Of a stretch of DNA of 64,000 nucleotides, positions 35,930 to 44,804 are shown piece by piece (position 1 is the first letter of the stretch; every line of letters starts with the position of its first letter). The notes below the pieces were generated by a model that had not been told where the DNA came from, searched no databases, and saw only the letters and a list, made by a program, of their open reading frames with translations. This DNA comes from Testudinibacter aquarius. Lineage in GTDB: Bacteria > Pseudomonadota > Gammaproteobacteria > Enterobacterales > Pasteurellaceae. The position numbers were made by a program, and so were the translations under genes. The stretch spans positions 186,001 through 250,000 of the forward strand of contig NZ_SMCP01000001.1 in the NCBI RefSeq assembly GCF_004342725.1. Direction: 5' to 3'.

Positions 35930-37648
35930 ATGTGTTTATATAAAAAAGTGCGGTTCTGTTTTTTCAGTTTATTCCTAAACTTAGCAGCTTTCAGTTTGCT
36001 CAGTCACAGCGTGTCGGCTGCGCCGCGTATTCCCGATGAACTGTTGAATAATGGCTTGATCTACTGCACTCACTCTACAGGCTTCTCGTTTAATCCGCAA
36101 ACAGTGGATGTCGGAACCAGTATGAATGTGGTGACAGAACAGATTTATAACAAGCTTTTTGATATAAAAAATGATAAAAGCAAAAAGATTATTCCAGCCT
36201 TGGCAACCGGCTACCGTTTTTCCGATAACCAAAAAACCCTGTTAATCAATTTACGCAAAGGGGTAAAGTTTCATCAAACAATCTGGTTTACCCCTAGCCG
36301 TGACTTGAACGCCGATGATGTGGTGTTTTCCCTGAACCGAGTATTAGGGCGGTTATATTCCTATCCGACACCGGAACAAGAACAGAGCCGCCAACAAAAT
36401 AACCCGCAATATCAGATATATTACGATCTGGCGCGCCAAAACCGCTATCCATATTTTGACAGCATTGATTTCAACGGCAAAATTGCCAGTGTCAGCGCAG
36501 TTTCGCCCTATCAGGTGAAAATTGAATTGAACGCACCGGACTCTTCGATTCTGGATCATCTTGCCAGTCAATATGCTGTAATTCTGTCACAAGAATATGC
36601 CTTGCAGCTGAGCGCCGATGACAATATCGCTCAACTGGATACCCTGCCGGTCGGCACCGGGGCTTATCAAGTCAGCGACTATTTTCGTAACCAATATGTC
36701 AGATTACAGCGCAACGATAATTATTGGGGCAAAAAGAGCGGTATTAAAACCGTCGTGGTGGATCTCTCCAGCAGTCGATCCGGTCGGTTAGAAAAAATGT
36801 TGAATCAAGAATGCGATATCATGGCATTTCCCGAAGCCAGTCAGGTAGAAAACCTACTCTCGGACAAACAACGTTTTAGTTCGATCTCGGTGGACGGCAT
36901 GAACCTGGCTTTTTTAGCATTTAATATGAATCAGCCGTTGACTCAAAATACCACATTGCGCATTGCGCTGGCGCAAGCGATTAACCGTGAACGCCTTGTC
37001 AAACAAATCTATTTTGACACCGCTGAAGTCGCCAATACGATCATTCCAAAAAGTTCGTGGGCATCACAATTCAATATGCGCGCTTTCGCCTACGATTATC
37101 AGCCGGAAATTGCTAAACAGTTTTTACAAGATAAAAAATTAACCCTGAACTTTTGGGTACTGACTGACAATCAGGTGTATAACCCTAATCCGGTGAAAAT
37201 GGCGGAGATGATCCGCTTTGATTTGGCGCAAGCCGGGGTTCAGGTCAAGATGAAATATTTACAACGCAACGAATTAGAGCATTTGCTACTGTCGGGGCAA
37301 GACGACTACCACATCATTCTCGGCGGTTGGCTAGCGGGCAGTCTTGACCCGGACGGTTTTTTACGTCCGATTTTGAGCTGTCATACCAACAATGCGCATA
37401 CCAACATTGCCAACTGGTGCAGTCAAGCATTCGATCAGGTACTGGATCGCGCCCTGAAAACACCGATGCAAATTTCACGCGCTTTGGATTATGATATTGC
37501 ACAGCAATATGCGCTCAATCAAGTGCCGTTGCTGCCGATTGCCAATGTCAAACGCTTGATGATTTATCATAATCGGGTACAAAATATGAATATGTCACCA
37601 CTCGGCACGCTGCGTTTTGCCGAATTGGAACTGCGGCAGGAGAGATAA
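35930..37648 (+). CDS. sapA: Peptide ABC transporter periplasmic binding protein SapA
   Basis: 572 residues with a signal peptide of about 30 residues ending SHSVSAAPR. It belongs to the solute-binding family 5 (DppA/OppA-like). GTGAYQVSDYFRNQYVRLQRNDNYWG near residue 242 and the LRIALAQAINRERLVKQIYF segment near 345 are typical. SapA binds cationic antimicrobial peptides and, in H. influenzae, heme, delivering them to SapBCDF for uptake and degradation. An uptake sequence lies inside the signal-peptide codons (about 35946). It starts an operon sapABCDF with 3-base spacing to sapB. Confidence 0.93.
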   Translation: MCLYKKVRFCFFSLFLNLAAFSLLSHSVSAAPRIPDELLNNGLIYCTHSTGFSFNPQTVDVGTSMNVVTEQIYNKLFDIKNDKSKKIIPALATGYRFSDNQKTLLINLRKGVKFHQTIWFTPSRDLNADDVVFSLNRVLGRLYSYPTPEQEQSRQQNNPQYQIYYDLARQNRYPYFDSIDFNGKIASVSAVSPYQVKIELNAPDSSILDHLASQYAVILSQEYALQLSADDNIAQLDTLPVGTGAYQVSDYFRNQYVRLQRNDNYWGKKSGIKTVVVDLSSSRSGRLEKMLNQECDIMAFPEASQVENLLSDKQRFSSISVDGMNLAFLAFNMNQPLTQNTTLRIALAQAINRERLVKQIYFDTAEVANTIIPKSSWASQFNMRAFAYDYQPEIAKQFLQDKKLTLNFWVLTDNQVYNPNPVKMAEMIRFDLAQAGVQVKMKYLQRNELEHLLLSGQDDYHIILGGWLAGSLDPDGFLRPILSCHTNNAHTNIANWCSQAFDQVLDRALKTPMQISRALDYDIAQQYALNQVPLLPIANVKRLMIYHNRVQNMNMSPLGTLRFAELELRQER

Positions 37649-37651
37649 ACA

Positions 37652-38617
37652 ATGCTATTACATTTTCTTCGCCGTGCCTTGCTGACCTTGATCACGCTGT
37701 TTATTCTGTCGCTGATCAGCTATCACATTTTGATGCGTGATCCGTTGAATGCGATTCTTGCCAAACCGCACTTTTACTCCGGCTATCTCAACTATATGCA
37801 ACACCTGTTTTCCGGCGATCTTGGCATCAGCTATTTGGACGGGCAGCCTTTATTGGATCAAATTTTGGCAGTTTTCCCTGCGACGATCGAATTGTGTATC
37901 TTTGCATTGTTTTTGGCGATGTTGCTCGGTCTACCACTGGGTTTCTGGGGGGCATTCAATGCTAAGCACTGGCTGGGCAAAAGCATCCGTTTCGGCTCGG
38001 CGTTCGGGATCTCGTTGCCGATATTTTGGATTGCGCCTATCGTGTTATATTTTGCTGCCAGCTATCAATGGGAAATTTCCGCCATCGGGCAGTACTATCC
38101 GCTGTATCAAATCAAGACCATCACCGGCTTTGCTAGTATTGATGTCTGGTTTGGTGAACACCCTTACCAGCTGAAAATTATCCAAAACGTATTTCAGCAC
38201 TTGGCATTACCGGTGTTGGTGTTGACGATTGCGCCGCTGATGGAAATTATTCAATTGACCCAAAACCGTGCCGAAAAAGTGCTCAGCGAAAACTATATCA
38301 AAGTAGCAGAAACCCGTGGTTGGTCAAAAGTGAAAATTGCACACATTATCTTGCTCAGAAATACTTTGCCACCACTGATGCCGCAACTAACCCGCACTTT
38401 TACCATGCTGTTGGCAATGTGTATGCTGATCGAAAATATTTTTAGCTGGCCGGGCATCGGACAATGGCTGATCAATGCGGTGGAACAGCAGGATTACAAT
38501 GCCATCTCCGCCGGCATGATGATTATCGGTTTATTCATTATCCTGATTAACATGTTCAGCGGTTTTTTAATGTTTATCTCAGATCCGTTTAATCGCAAAG
38601 GTTGGTATGTTAGATAA
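37652..38617 (+). CDS. sapB: Sap transporter permease SapB
   Basis: 321 residues, six membrane helices, DppB-like. The inner-membrane permease signature (EAA loop) is ENYIKVAETRGWSKVKIAHIILLRN near residue 212. With SapC it forms the channel through which peptides or heme bound to SapA enter. Its 3' end overlaps sapC by 11 bases, so translation is coupled. Confidence 0.93.
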   Translation: MLLHFLRRALLTLITLFILSLISYHILMRDPLNAILAKPHFYSGYLNYMQHLFSGDLGISYLDGQPLLDQILAVFPATIELCIFALFLAMLLGLPLGFWGAFNAKHWLGKSIRFGSAFGISLPIFWIAPIVLYFAASYQWEISAIGQYYPLYQIKTITGFASIDVWFGEHPYQLKIIQNVFQHLALPVLVLTIAPLMEIIQLTQNRAEKVLSENYIKVAETRGWSKVKIAHIILLRNTLPPLMPQLTRTFTMLLAMCMLIENIFSWPGIGQWLINAVEQQDYNAISAGMMIIGLFIILINMFSGFLMFISDPFNRKGWYVR

Positions 38618-39500
38618 AGAGCCTGAAGAGTTTCGCTTCACTTCGCCTGTGGCGGAGATTTGGCGACTTTTTCGTCGTAATAAAGTAGCGCTGATGTGCG
38701 GCTATCTGCTGTTAGCGTTATTGTTGCTGATGTTCTTTGCGCCGCTGGTCGCCCCCCATGACATCAATATGCAGTTTGTCGGGCAAGAGCTGCTGCCGCC
38801 GTCGTGGAACAGCGAAGGCAAAATCAGTTTCTTTCTGGGCACCGATGATCTGGGACGCGATCTACTCAGTCGGATTATCGTCGGGCTGCGCTATAGCTTT
38901 GGCGGCAGCTTAATCGTAGCGCTGCTCACGCTATTAATCGGTGGGGCATTAGGCGTGATCGCCGGTACCGGGCAAGGAATTAAATCAAATATTTTAGGGC
39001 ATTTTCTAGACGCTTTTCTGTCGATTCCGATTTTGTTATTGGCGATCATCATCGCTACCTTGCGCCAACCCAGCCTGCTGAATGCCATTTTGGCAATTTT
39101 GCTGGCTTCACTGCCCTATTTTATCCATCAGGTCTATCTGGCATTACAAACCGAAATCAATAAAGAGTATGTGATTATGCTGCGCTTGGACGGTGCTTCC
39201 AAAGGCTATCTGATTAGCAAAGTGATGCTGCCGAATCTGCTGCCGGTTTTTATTCGTCTCACCAGCCGCATTTTTACCCTAGCGATGTTGGATATCAGCG
39301 CCCTGAGTTTTATCGCTCTCGGCGCACAACCGCCGCTGCCGGAGTGGGGCGCCCTGATTCGTGAGTCTATCGATCTGATTTATTTGGCTCCTTGGCTTTC
39401 GGTTCTGCCGGGTTTCGCTTTGATATTTGTGATTATTACCGCACTATTATTCAGCGACGGCTTGGCAAAAGCAATTGAACGTTACTATCGTAAAATATAA
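38607..39500 (+). CDS. sapC: Sap transporter permease SapC
   Basis: 297 residues, DppC-like. A cytoplasmic N-terminus with the FRRNKVAL segment precedes the first helix, then LGTDDLGRDLLSRIIVGLRYSF near 75, which is the C-permease hallmark, and the EAA loop KEYVIMLRLDGASKGYLISKVMLPN near 187. Partner of SapB. It is followed by a 49-base spacer with a repeated AAAATATAAGC sequence before sapD. Confidence 0.93.
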   Translation: MLDKEPEEFRFTSPVAEIWRLFRRNKVALMCGYLLLALLLLMFFAPLVAPHDINMQFVGQELLPPSWNSEGKISFFLGTDDLGRDLLSRIIVGLRYSFGGSLIVALLTLLIGGALGVIAGTGQGIKSNILGHFLDAFLSIPILLLAIIIATLRQPSLLNAILAILLASLPYFIHQVYLALQTEINKEYVIMLRLDGASKGYLISKVMLPNLLPVFIRLTSRIFTLAMLDISALSFIALGAQPPLPEWGALIRESIDLIYLAPWLSVLPGFALIFVIITALLFSDGLAKAIERYYRKI

Positions 39501-39549
39501 GCGCAAAATATAAGCGTAAAATATAAGCCGATTTAATTAAGGACCAATT

Positions 39550-40614
39550 ATGGCATTACTGGATATCCGTAATCTAACCGTTGAAGTCAATACCCCACAA
39601 GGTAAAGTAAAAATGATCGACAACCTTAACCTGACGGTTAACGAAGGCGACATTTGCGGTTTGATCGGCGAATCCGGCTCCGGTAAAAGCTTGGTTGCCA
39701 AGATTATCTGCAACTCCGCCAAACCTTCCTGGACAATTACCGCCGATCGCTTTCGCTTTAACGATATCGAATTACTAAAATTAAACCCGAAGAAAAGGCG
39801 CAAACTGATCGGCAAAGAAATTGCAATGGTTTTTCAGGATCCGCTCTCTTGTCTGGATCCCAGTCGTAAAATTGGTAAACAGTTGCGCAATGCGATTCCC
39901 TCGTTTTCTTACAAGGGCTCAGGCTGGAAATGGTGGCGTTGGTTCGGTTGGAAAAACCGTAAAGTCATCGAGCTGTTGCATCGAATCGGTATTAAAGATC
40001 ACCAAGATATTATGCACAGTTACCCGTTTGAAATCACCGAAGGTGAAGCACAAAAAGTGATGGTTGCCATGGCAGTCATCAACCAACCGCGCCTATTGGT
40101 CGCAGACGAACCGACTCACGCCTTGGAAGCCACTACCCAGTTGCAGGTTTTCAAACTGCTTTCCAGCATGAATCAAAACCTGAATACCACTATTTTGTTA
40201 ACCAGCAACGAGTTGAAAACCGTCAGCGAATGGTGCGATTGCTTTACGATTGTCTATTGTGGACAAACGGTCGAAAGCGGCAGCAGACAAGCTATCTTAG
40301 AAAAACCGCACCACCCTTACACCGTGTCATTGCTCAACTCCATCCCGGATTTCAGCCAACCTTTAGCGTTAAAAAGCCATTTAAACACTTTGCGCGGCAG
40401 TGTGCCGTTGCTGAATAACCTACCGGTCGGCTGCCGGCTCGGCCCACGCTGTCCGTTTGCACAAAAAAAATGTATACAAAAACCACCACTCAAAAAAATT
40501 AAGCAGCACGAATTTGCCTGTTATTTTCCGCTGAATATCCGTGAACATGAAAATATCCAGCATAATAACGCCTTTACTCCGTTGACCATTACCGAAACAA
40601 GTGAACACGCATAA
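39550..40614 (+). CDS. sapD: Sap transporter ATPase SapD
   Basis: 354 residues, oligopeptide-type ABC ATPase. Walker A GESGSGKSLVAK is near 39-50, the Q-loop MVFQDPLSCLDPSR near 95, and Walker B LLVADEPTHALEATTQ near 184 keeps the catalytic Glu. The signature is ITEGEAQK instead of LSGGQ. A C-terminal Cys-containing oligopeptide domain (GCRLGPRCPFAQKKCIQ) is present. In E. coli SapD also supports Trk potassium uptake. Its stop overlaps the sapF start by one base. Confidence 0.93.
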   Translation: MALLDIRNLTVEVNTPQGKVKMIDNLNLTVNEGDICGLIGESGSGKSLVAKIICNSAKPSWTITADRFRFNDIELLKLNPKKRRKLIGKEIAMVFQDPLSCLDPSRKIGKQLRNAIPSFSYKGSGWKWWRWFGWKNRKVIELLHRIGIKDHQDIMHSYPFEITEGEAQKVMVAMAVINQPRLLVADEPTHALEATTQLQVFKLLSSMNQNLNTTILLTSNELKTVSEWCDCFTIVYCGQTVESGSRQAILEKPHHPYTVSLLNSIPDFSQPLALKSHLNTLRGSVPLLNNLPVGCRLGPRCPFAQKKCIQKPPLKKIKQHEFACYFPLNIREHENIQHNNAFTPLTITETSEHA

Positions 40615-41453
40615 TGGAAAAACCACAAATCAATTCCGATCGCTATTTATTGCAAGTAGAAGATCTCAGCAAATCTTTCCGTGATCACAATGCCTTCTGG
40701 CATAGTGGCTCTTTTGCCGCTGTCTGCGATATTTCATTCAGCTTGGAAAAAGGCACGACACTGGCGATTGTCGGTGCAAACGGCTCCGGCAAATCCACGC
40801 TGGCAAAGATGATCAGCGGCGTCACCAAACCAACCAAAGGACGAATTTGGTTTAAAGGTCGCGAGTTGGAATTTGGCGATTACCAGTCACGCTGCCGTCA
40901 TATCCGCATGGTGTTTCAAGACCCCGACAACAGCCTGATACCGCACTTGAACATTGGACAAGTGTTGGATACGCCACTGCGCTTGAGCACCCCATGGGAC
41001 GAAGAACAACGCAACCAAAAAATTTATCAGACCTTGCGCTTGGTCGGCATCTCGCCCGACCACGCCAATATCCCGATTTACACCCTGTCACAAAGCCAAA
41101 AACAGCGGGTCGCACTGGCAAGAGCGGTGATTCTGGAACCGGAAATTCTGGTGTTGGACAATGCGCTGTCTTCTATGGACGCTTCGGTGAAAACCCAACT
41201 GATTAATTTGCTGCTTAACTTGCAAAAACAGTTGGGGATTTCCTACATCTATCTGGGGCAGCATGTGGGGATTATCAAACACATTTCAGATAATATTCTG
41301 GTGATGAAAGCCGGGCATATGGTTGAATACGGCAACACCCGCGAGGTGTTGACCAATCCGTCTGACGACTTCACTCGCCGTTTGATCGAAAGCCACTTTG
41401 GACACGCCTTAGACGCTTCCGCTTGGGAACCGGATTCAGCCATTTTTGAATAA
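40614..41453 (+). CDS. sapF: Sap transporter ATPase SapF with degenerate Walker B
   Basis: 279 residues, second ABC ATPase of the Sap system. Walker A is GANGSGKSTLAK near 54-65, the Q-loop MVFQDPDNSLIPH near 98, the signature LSQSQKQRVALARA near 160. Walker B reads ILVLDNALSSMD: Asn (AAT at 41160-41162) stands where the catalytic Glu normally follows the Asp. The H-loop His is in YLGQHVG. With SapD's weak signature this implies one active and one degenerate ATP site. It ends the sap operon; no sapZ-like plus-strand gene follows. Confidence 0.92.
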   Translation: MEKPQINSDRYLLQVEDLSKSFRDHNAFWHSGSFAAVCDISFSLEKGTTLAIVGANGSGKSTLAKMISGVTKPTKGRIWFKGRELEFGDYQSRCRHIRMVFQDPDNSLIPHLNIGQVLDTPLRLSTPWDEEQRNQKIYQTLRLVGISPDHANIPIYTLSQSQKQRVALARAVILEPEILVLDNALSSMDASVKTQLINLLLNLQKQLGISYIYLGQHVGIIKHISDNILVMKAGHMVEYGNTREVLTNPSDDFTRRLIESHFGHALDASAWEPDSAIFE

Positions 41454-41518
41454 TCAGAGGTTAAACCGTCTATACGATATCAAAGTGCGGTATTGAGGCA
41501 GATAATATTGATAACAAT

Positions 41519-41541
41519 AACGCCGACATAACATCGGCGTT
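41519..41541. terminator. Hairpin after sapF
   Basis: AACGCCGA and TCGGCGTT form a perfect 8-bp stem with a 7-base loop between the convergent sapF and YfcZ-like genes. There is no long T tract on the plus side. For minus-strand transcripts it is followed by ATTGTTATC, also weak. Confidence 0.55.
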
Positions 41542-41562
41542 GCAAAACTGATTGATAAGCAC

Positions 41563-41853
41563 TTAGCGGGTTGAAAGTTGGAAAATCATACTTTCCGCTT
41601 GGCAACTGAATTCAAAATCCGCCTTCAGCAAATAGCCATCGTCAACCTTCGTGACCGCACTTTTGATGGTCGCAGGGTCACTTTCTGCTTGACGTGCTTT
41701 TGCGGTCAAATATTGCAGTGCTTCTTCAGCTTGCTGCTCAGTCGCATACACCTGCTCAAATTGTACCCCGCAATCTTCATTGTCGATAATCGTACCGACA
41801 TCGACGCAACAACATACTTTACTCTCTTCTGCTTTACATTTTTGCTCTGTCAT
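41563..41853 (-). CDS. YfcZ/YiiS (DUF406) family small protein
   Basis: 96 residues when started at 41853 (MTEQKCKAEESK); GGAG lies six bases upstream. Another ATG lies directly before it. VCCCVDVGTIIDNEDCGVQFEQVY near residue 14-37 and the ending SCQAESMIFQLSTR match the DUF406 family. Function is unknown. Six cysteines, three in a row (VCCCVD), suggest metal or redox behaviour but this is unproven. An uptake sequence lies at about 41656. Confidence 0.85.
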   Translation of the reverse strand: MTEQKCKAEESKVCCCVDVGTIIDNEDCGVQFEQVYATEQQAEEALQYLTAKARQAESDPATIKSAVTKVDDGYLLKADFEFSCQAESMIFQLSTR

Positions 41854-42086
41854 CATGTTCTCCAAATAGTCAAAATTGCCTCAAAGTGCTCGTATCTTAT
41901 CACAAAACCATACTATAAAAAATCTATAACAACTGAAGCTGATACGCTAACTCCGCCAATACAATAGTAAATATGCGTTAATATCACATAAATAAACAAA
42001 AATATTTGCGCTAACGATCAGTATTGATTAGAATTCTTAACATTTTTACAACCTGATCATTTTTTATTTATTAATGGAACCTAATT

Positions 42087-43415
42087 ATGTTTAAACTAAA
42101 CAAATTGACTCAAACGCTACTCGCCACCAGCATCACCCTCTCCGCAGGCTATGCCTCTGCCGCGGCTTTTCAGCTGGCTGAAATCTCCACCTCTGGTTTG
42201 GGGCGTGCGTATGCCGGTGATGCTGCGATTGCAGAAAACGCCTCCGTAGTCGCCGTCAACCCGGCATTAATGACCCAATTCAAACGCCCTGAAGTCTCGG
42301 TCGGCGGTATTTATATCAAACCTGACGTCAATTTGAACGGGAAAATTGATTCGGTTAACGGTATCCCGATGAGTGCTTATGCCGCAGCCGGAGTAAAAGA
42401 TGATGCATCTCACAATAACATTGCCAAAGGCGGCTTAATTCCAAACCTATATTATGTGCACCCAATCAATGAAAAATTTGCTGTTGGCGGTGGTGTCAAT
42501 GTCAATTATGGTTTGGCAACTGAATTTGGCTCCAGCTACTCGGCCGGTGTTTTCGCCGGAAAAACCGATTTAACCACTATCAATTTTAATCTGAGCGGGG
42601 CTTACCGTTTGAACCAAAACTGGAGCTTCGGTTTGGGCTTAAACGCAGTGTATGCCGATGCGTTGGTTGAACGCCACTTAGGGGTTCGCGGCACACTCGC
42701 TAATTTATCTCCGGCAACCCGCTCGCTGGGCTTATCCGAATCCACCGTGGCTGCCCGTTTGGAAGGTAAAGAGTGGGGCTATGGTTGGAATGCCGGTGTG
42801 GTGTATGAATTCAATGAGCGCAACCGTATCGGGCTTGCCTACCACTCTCATGTGGATATTAAGTTTAAAGGCGATTTCTCCAATCAATTACCGCTGGCAA
42901 TGGGCGGAACTGCCGGTGCAGTAATTCCCGGTTCGTTAACACTGAATCTGCCGGCTTACTGGGAAGTTGCCGGTTTTCACCGCTTAACCGACAAATTCGC
43001 CGTGTCTTACAGCTATAAACAAACGCTTTGGAGCCGCTTTAAAGAGTTAGACGCCAAAGGCAGTAACGGTAATCAGTTATTCCACAAAAATGAAAACTTT
43101 AAAGACGCTTCGCGGATTGCGTTGGGTGTCAGCTATGATTTCAGCGAACAATTCACACTGCGTACCGGTATCGCCCATGACGAAAGCCCGGTACAAAAAG
43201 GCTACCACTCTATTTCCATTCCGGATGCTGACCGCACTTGGCTAAGTTTGGGCGCCACCTACCGCTTCACGCCGGATCTGTCAGTGGATGTCGGCTACGC
43301 CCACCTCATTGCCAGCGACAACACCTTTACTGAAAATGAAAGCAATGTCAAAGCCACCTTTAATTCTAAATCGAAAGCCGATATTTACGGTCTGACCCTG
43401 AATTACCGCTTTTAA
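42087..43415 (+). CDS. fadL: Outer-membrane protein P1 / FadL family transporter
   Basis: 442 residues. Signal peptide of about 25 residues ending GYASAAAF, then the FadL N-terminal motif FQLAEISTSGLGRAYAGDAAIAENASVVAVNPALMTQF, which forms the hatch region. It ends in a beta-barrel with terminal ..LNYRF. In H. influenzae this protein is OmpP1, a surface-exposed FadL homologue for long-chain fatty acids and other hydrophobic substrates. It is followed by a strong terminator. Confidence 0.92.
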   Translation: MFKLNKLTQTLLATSITLSAGYASAAAFQLAEISTSGLGRAYAGDAAIAENASVVAVNPALMTQFKRPEVSVGGIYIKPDVNLNGKIDSVNGIPMSAYAAAGVKDDASHNNIAKGGLIPNLYYVHPINEKFAVGGGVNVNYGLATEFGSSYSAGVFAGKTDLTTINFNLSGAYRLNQNWSFGLGLNAVYADALVERHLGVRGTLANLSPATRSLGLSESTVAARLEGKEWGYGWNAGVVYEFNERNRIGLAYHSHVDIKFKGDFSNQLPLAMGGTAGAVIPGSLTLNLPAYWEVAGFHRLTDKFAVSYSYKQTLWSRFKELDAKGSNGNQLFHKNENFKDASRIALGVSYDFSEQFTLRTGIAHDESPVQKGYHSISIPDADRTWLSLGATYRFTPDLSVDVGYAHLIASDNTFTENESNVKATFNSKSKADIYGLTLNYRF

Positions 43416-43435
43416 TCTGCGATAAAACAGGAAAT

Positions 43436-43475
43436 AATGGCACAATCTGTACAACGCAGACTGTGCCATTTTTTT
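43436..43475 (+). terminator. Terminator of fadL
   Basis: AATGGCACA...CTG and CAG...TGTGCCATT form a stem of about 14 bp with one mismatch around a 7-base loop, followed by six or more T. The ogt ATG lies 10 bases after the T tract, so ogt depends on read-through or a promoter inside this hairpin. Confidence 0.9.
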
Positions 43476-43484
43476 GAGGTTAAT

Positions 43485-44024
43485 ATGACAAACACCAATA
43501 CAATTTACTACTGTTTTCACCCTTCCCCTGTCGGCAAACTGTTATTATTGGTGAAAAATAATGCTTTAATTGGTATTGAATTTGAAAAAGAACAGCACCC
43601 GATTCAAGCGGCTTGGCAACAATCCGACACGCAACCGGTTCTGTTTGCCACTAAGATGGCGTTAGACCGTTATTTCAACGGCGAAAAAGAGCACTTTTCT
43701 GACATTCCACTGGCACCGCAAGGCACACCGTTTCAGCAACAGGTTTGGCAAGCCTTATTGGCAATTCCTTATGGACAGTTCAGCAGCTACGGCGAACTGG
43801 CACAACAAATCGGCAATCCGAAAGCGGTGCGCGCCGTAGGCGGTGCAGTCGGACGCAATCCAATCAGTATCATCATTCCATGCCACCGTATTCTGGCAAA
43901 AAATAGTGCTCTCACCGGTTTTGGTGGTGGCTTGCCGGCAAAACGCTATCTATTACAACAAGAAAATATTGCCTATCTAGATCGCGGTATCGAATACGTT
44001 AAAGAGAAACTGCAACGCTACTAG
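43485..44024 (+). CDS. ogt: Methylated-DNA--protein-cysteine methyltransferase
   Basis: 179 residues from the ATG at 43485, preceded by GAGG. The start is after the fadL terminator, not at the earlier in-frame ATG inside it. The catalytic motif IIIPCHRIL is near residue 134; the DNA-binding helix-turn-helix YGQFSSYGELAQQIGNPKAVRAVGGAVGRNP precedes it. It repairs O6-methylguanine by irreversible alkyl transfer to its cysteine. Confidence 0.94.
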   Translation: MTNTNTIYYCFHPSPVGKLLLLVKNNALIGIEFEKEQHPIQAAWQQSDTQPVLFATKMALDRYFNGEKEHFSDIPLAPQGTPFQQQVWQALLAIPYGQFSSYGELAQQIGNPKAVRAVGGAVGRNPISIIIPCHRILAKNSALTGFGGGLPAKRYLLQQENIAYLDRGIEYVKEKLQRY

Positions 44025-44485
44025 AGTCTGTTGATGCTTGTTTATAATTTGAGCTATAGACTGTTTTCGTCAATACAAGGCGGAGAACAAAATCCGGCTA
44101 TTAAACTTAATAGCCTCCTTCCTCTTTACATTACTACTATCTCACCAATTTATTCCACTGAAAATCCCATTAAAAAATCTCAACCAACCTTGAGGCTGCA
44201 CAATTATTGCAATTTATGTAAAAAAATGTTTTAATGCGAAAATAATTTAATCAGAGTGTAATACGACTAGTGCAAACAAGGGCAAACGATCTCTACCAAG
44301 CAAATCAATCGATTTGGCATAGAATCTATTTAGCATAGGTACACACTTTCGTTTTTTCTCTTCCCTGTTTCATTCAGCAGACCACATTTTGTGCTTTTAG
44401 TGCTGATTATCAGGCGACTAAATCGGTATCTCAAAATTCAAACGTGACAACCTCTTGCTGAGCATATTTCTTATGGAAAACATAA
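44025..44485. other. 461-base spacer without a recognised gene
   Basis: AT-rich. It starts with AGAGTCTGTTGATGCTTGTT, which resembles a stretch near 27751 (GGGTCTGTTGATCTTTATT) after grcA, so a decayed dispersed repeat is possible. Short open frames show no coding character or similarity that I recognise. The end provides GGAAAA, the ribosome site for the next small gene. Confidence 0.5.
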
Positions 44486-44779
44486 ATGAGTAATCATCAA
44501 ATGCTACAAAATACATTCCTAATCGGTTTGATGACCCTTCTTATGTTATCTAGCCCGACGGGCTTATCACAGCAAACCATCGAAACCTATACCAAACAAG
44601 TCAATCAGGGCTATATCCGAGATTTTGCATTACAATGCATATTACCGGAAGAAAATATGAAAGCGGTGCCACCGCAAAAAATTGTTCTTGAAACGAAGAG
44701 AATCGACACCGTAAAAGCCGATCCTTATACTCGATCTGCTAACGTCACTGTGGTTATTGATAATGCTGTAACACCTTAA
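44486..44779 (+). CDS. Small predicted secreted protein, unknown
   Basis: 97 residues. Residues 1-28 look like a signal peptide (hydrophobic TFLIGLMTLLMLSSP, then SQQ). The mature part is polar and short, with one cysteine. No family is recognised. It could be a small periplasmic protein or the remnant of a longer one. It sits alone between the ogt spacer and convergent rlmC, with an uptake sequence about 12 bases after its stop. Confidence 0.45.
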   Translation: MSNHQMLQNTFLIGLMTLLMLSSPTGLSQQTIETYTKQVNQGYIRDFALQCILPEENMKAVPPQKIVLETKRIDTVKADPYTRSANVTVVIDNAVTP

Positions 44780-44804
44780 ATCATCTTATGCAAAGTGCGG
44801 TCGG

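Noticed and set aside
44025-44485. Possible RNA gene or decayed insertion sequence
   Set aside because: A short similarity to sequence near 27751 is all that supports it; no terminal repeats, transposase remnants or tRNA fold were recognised.
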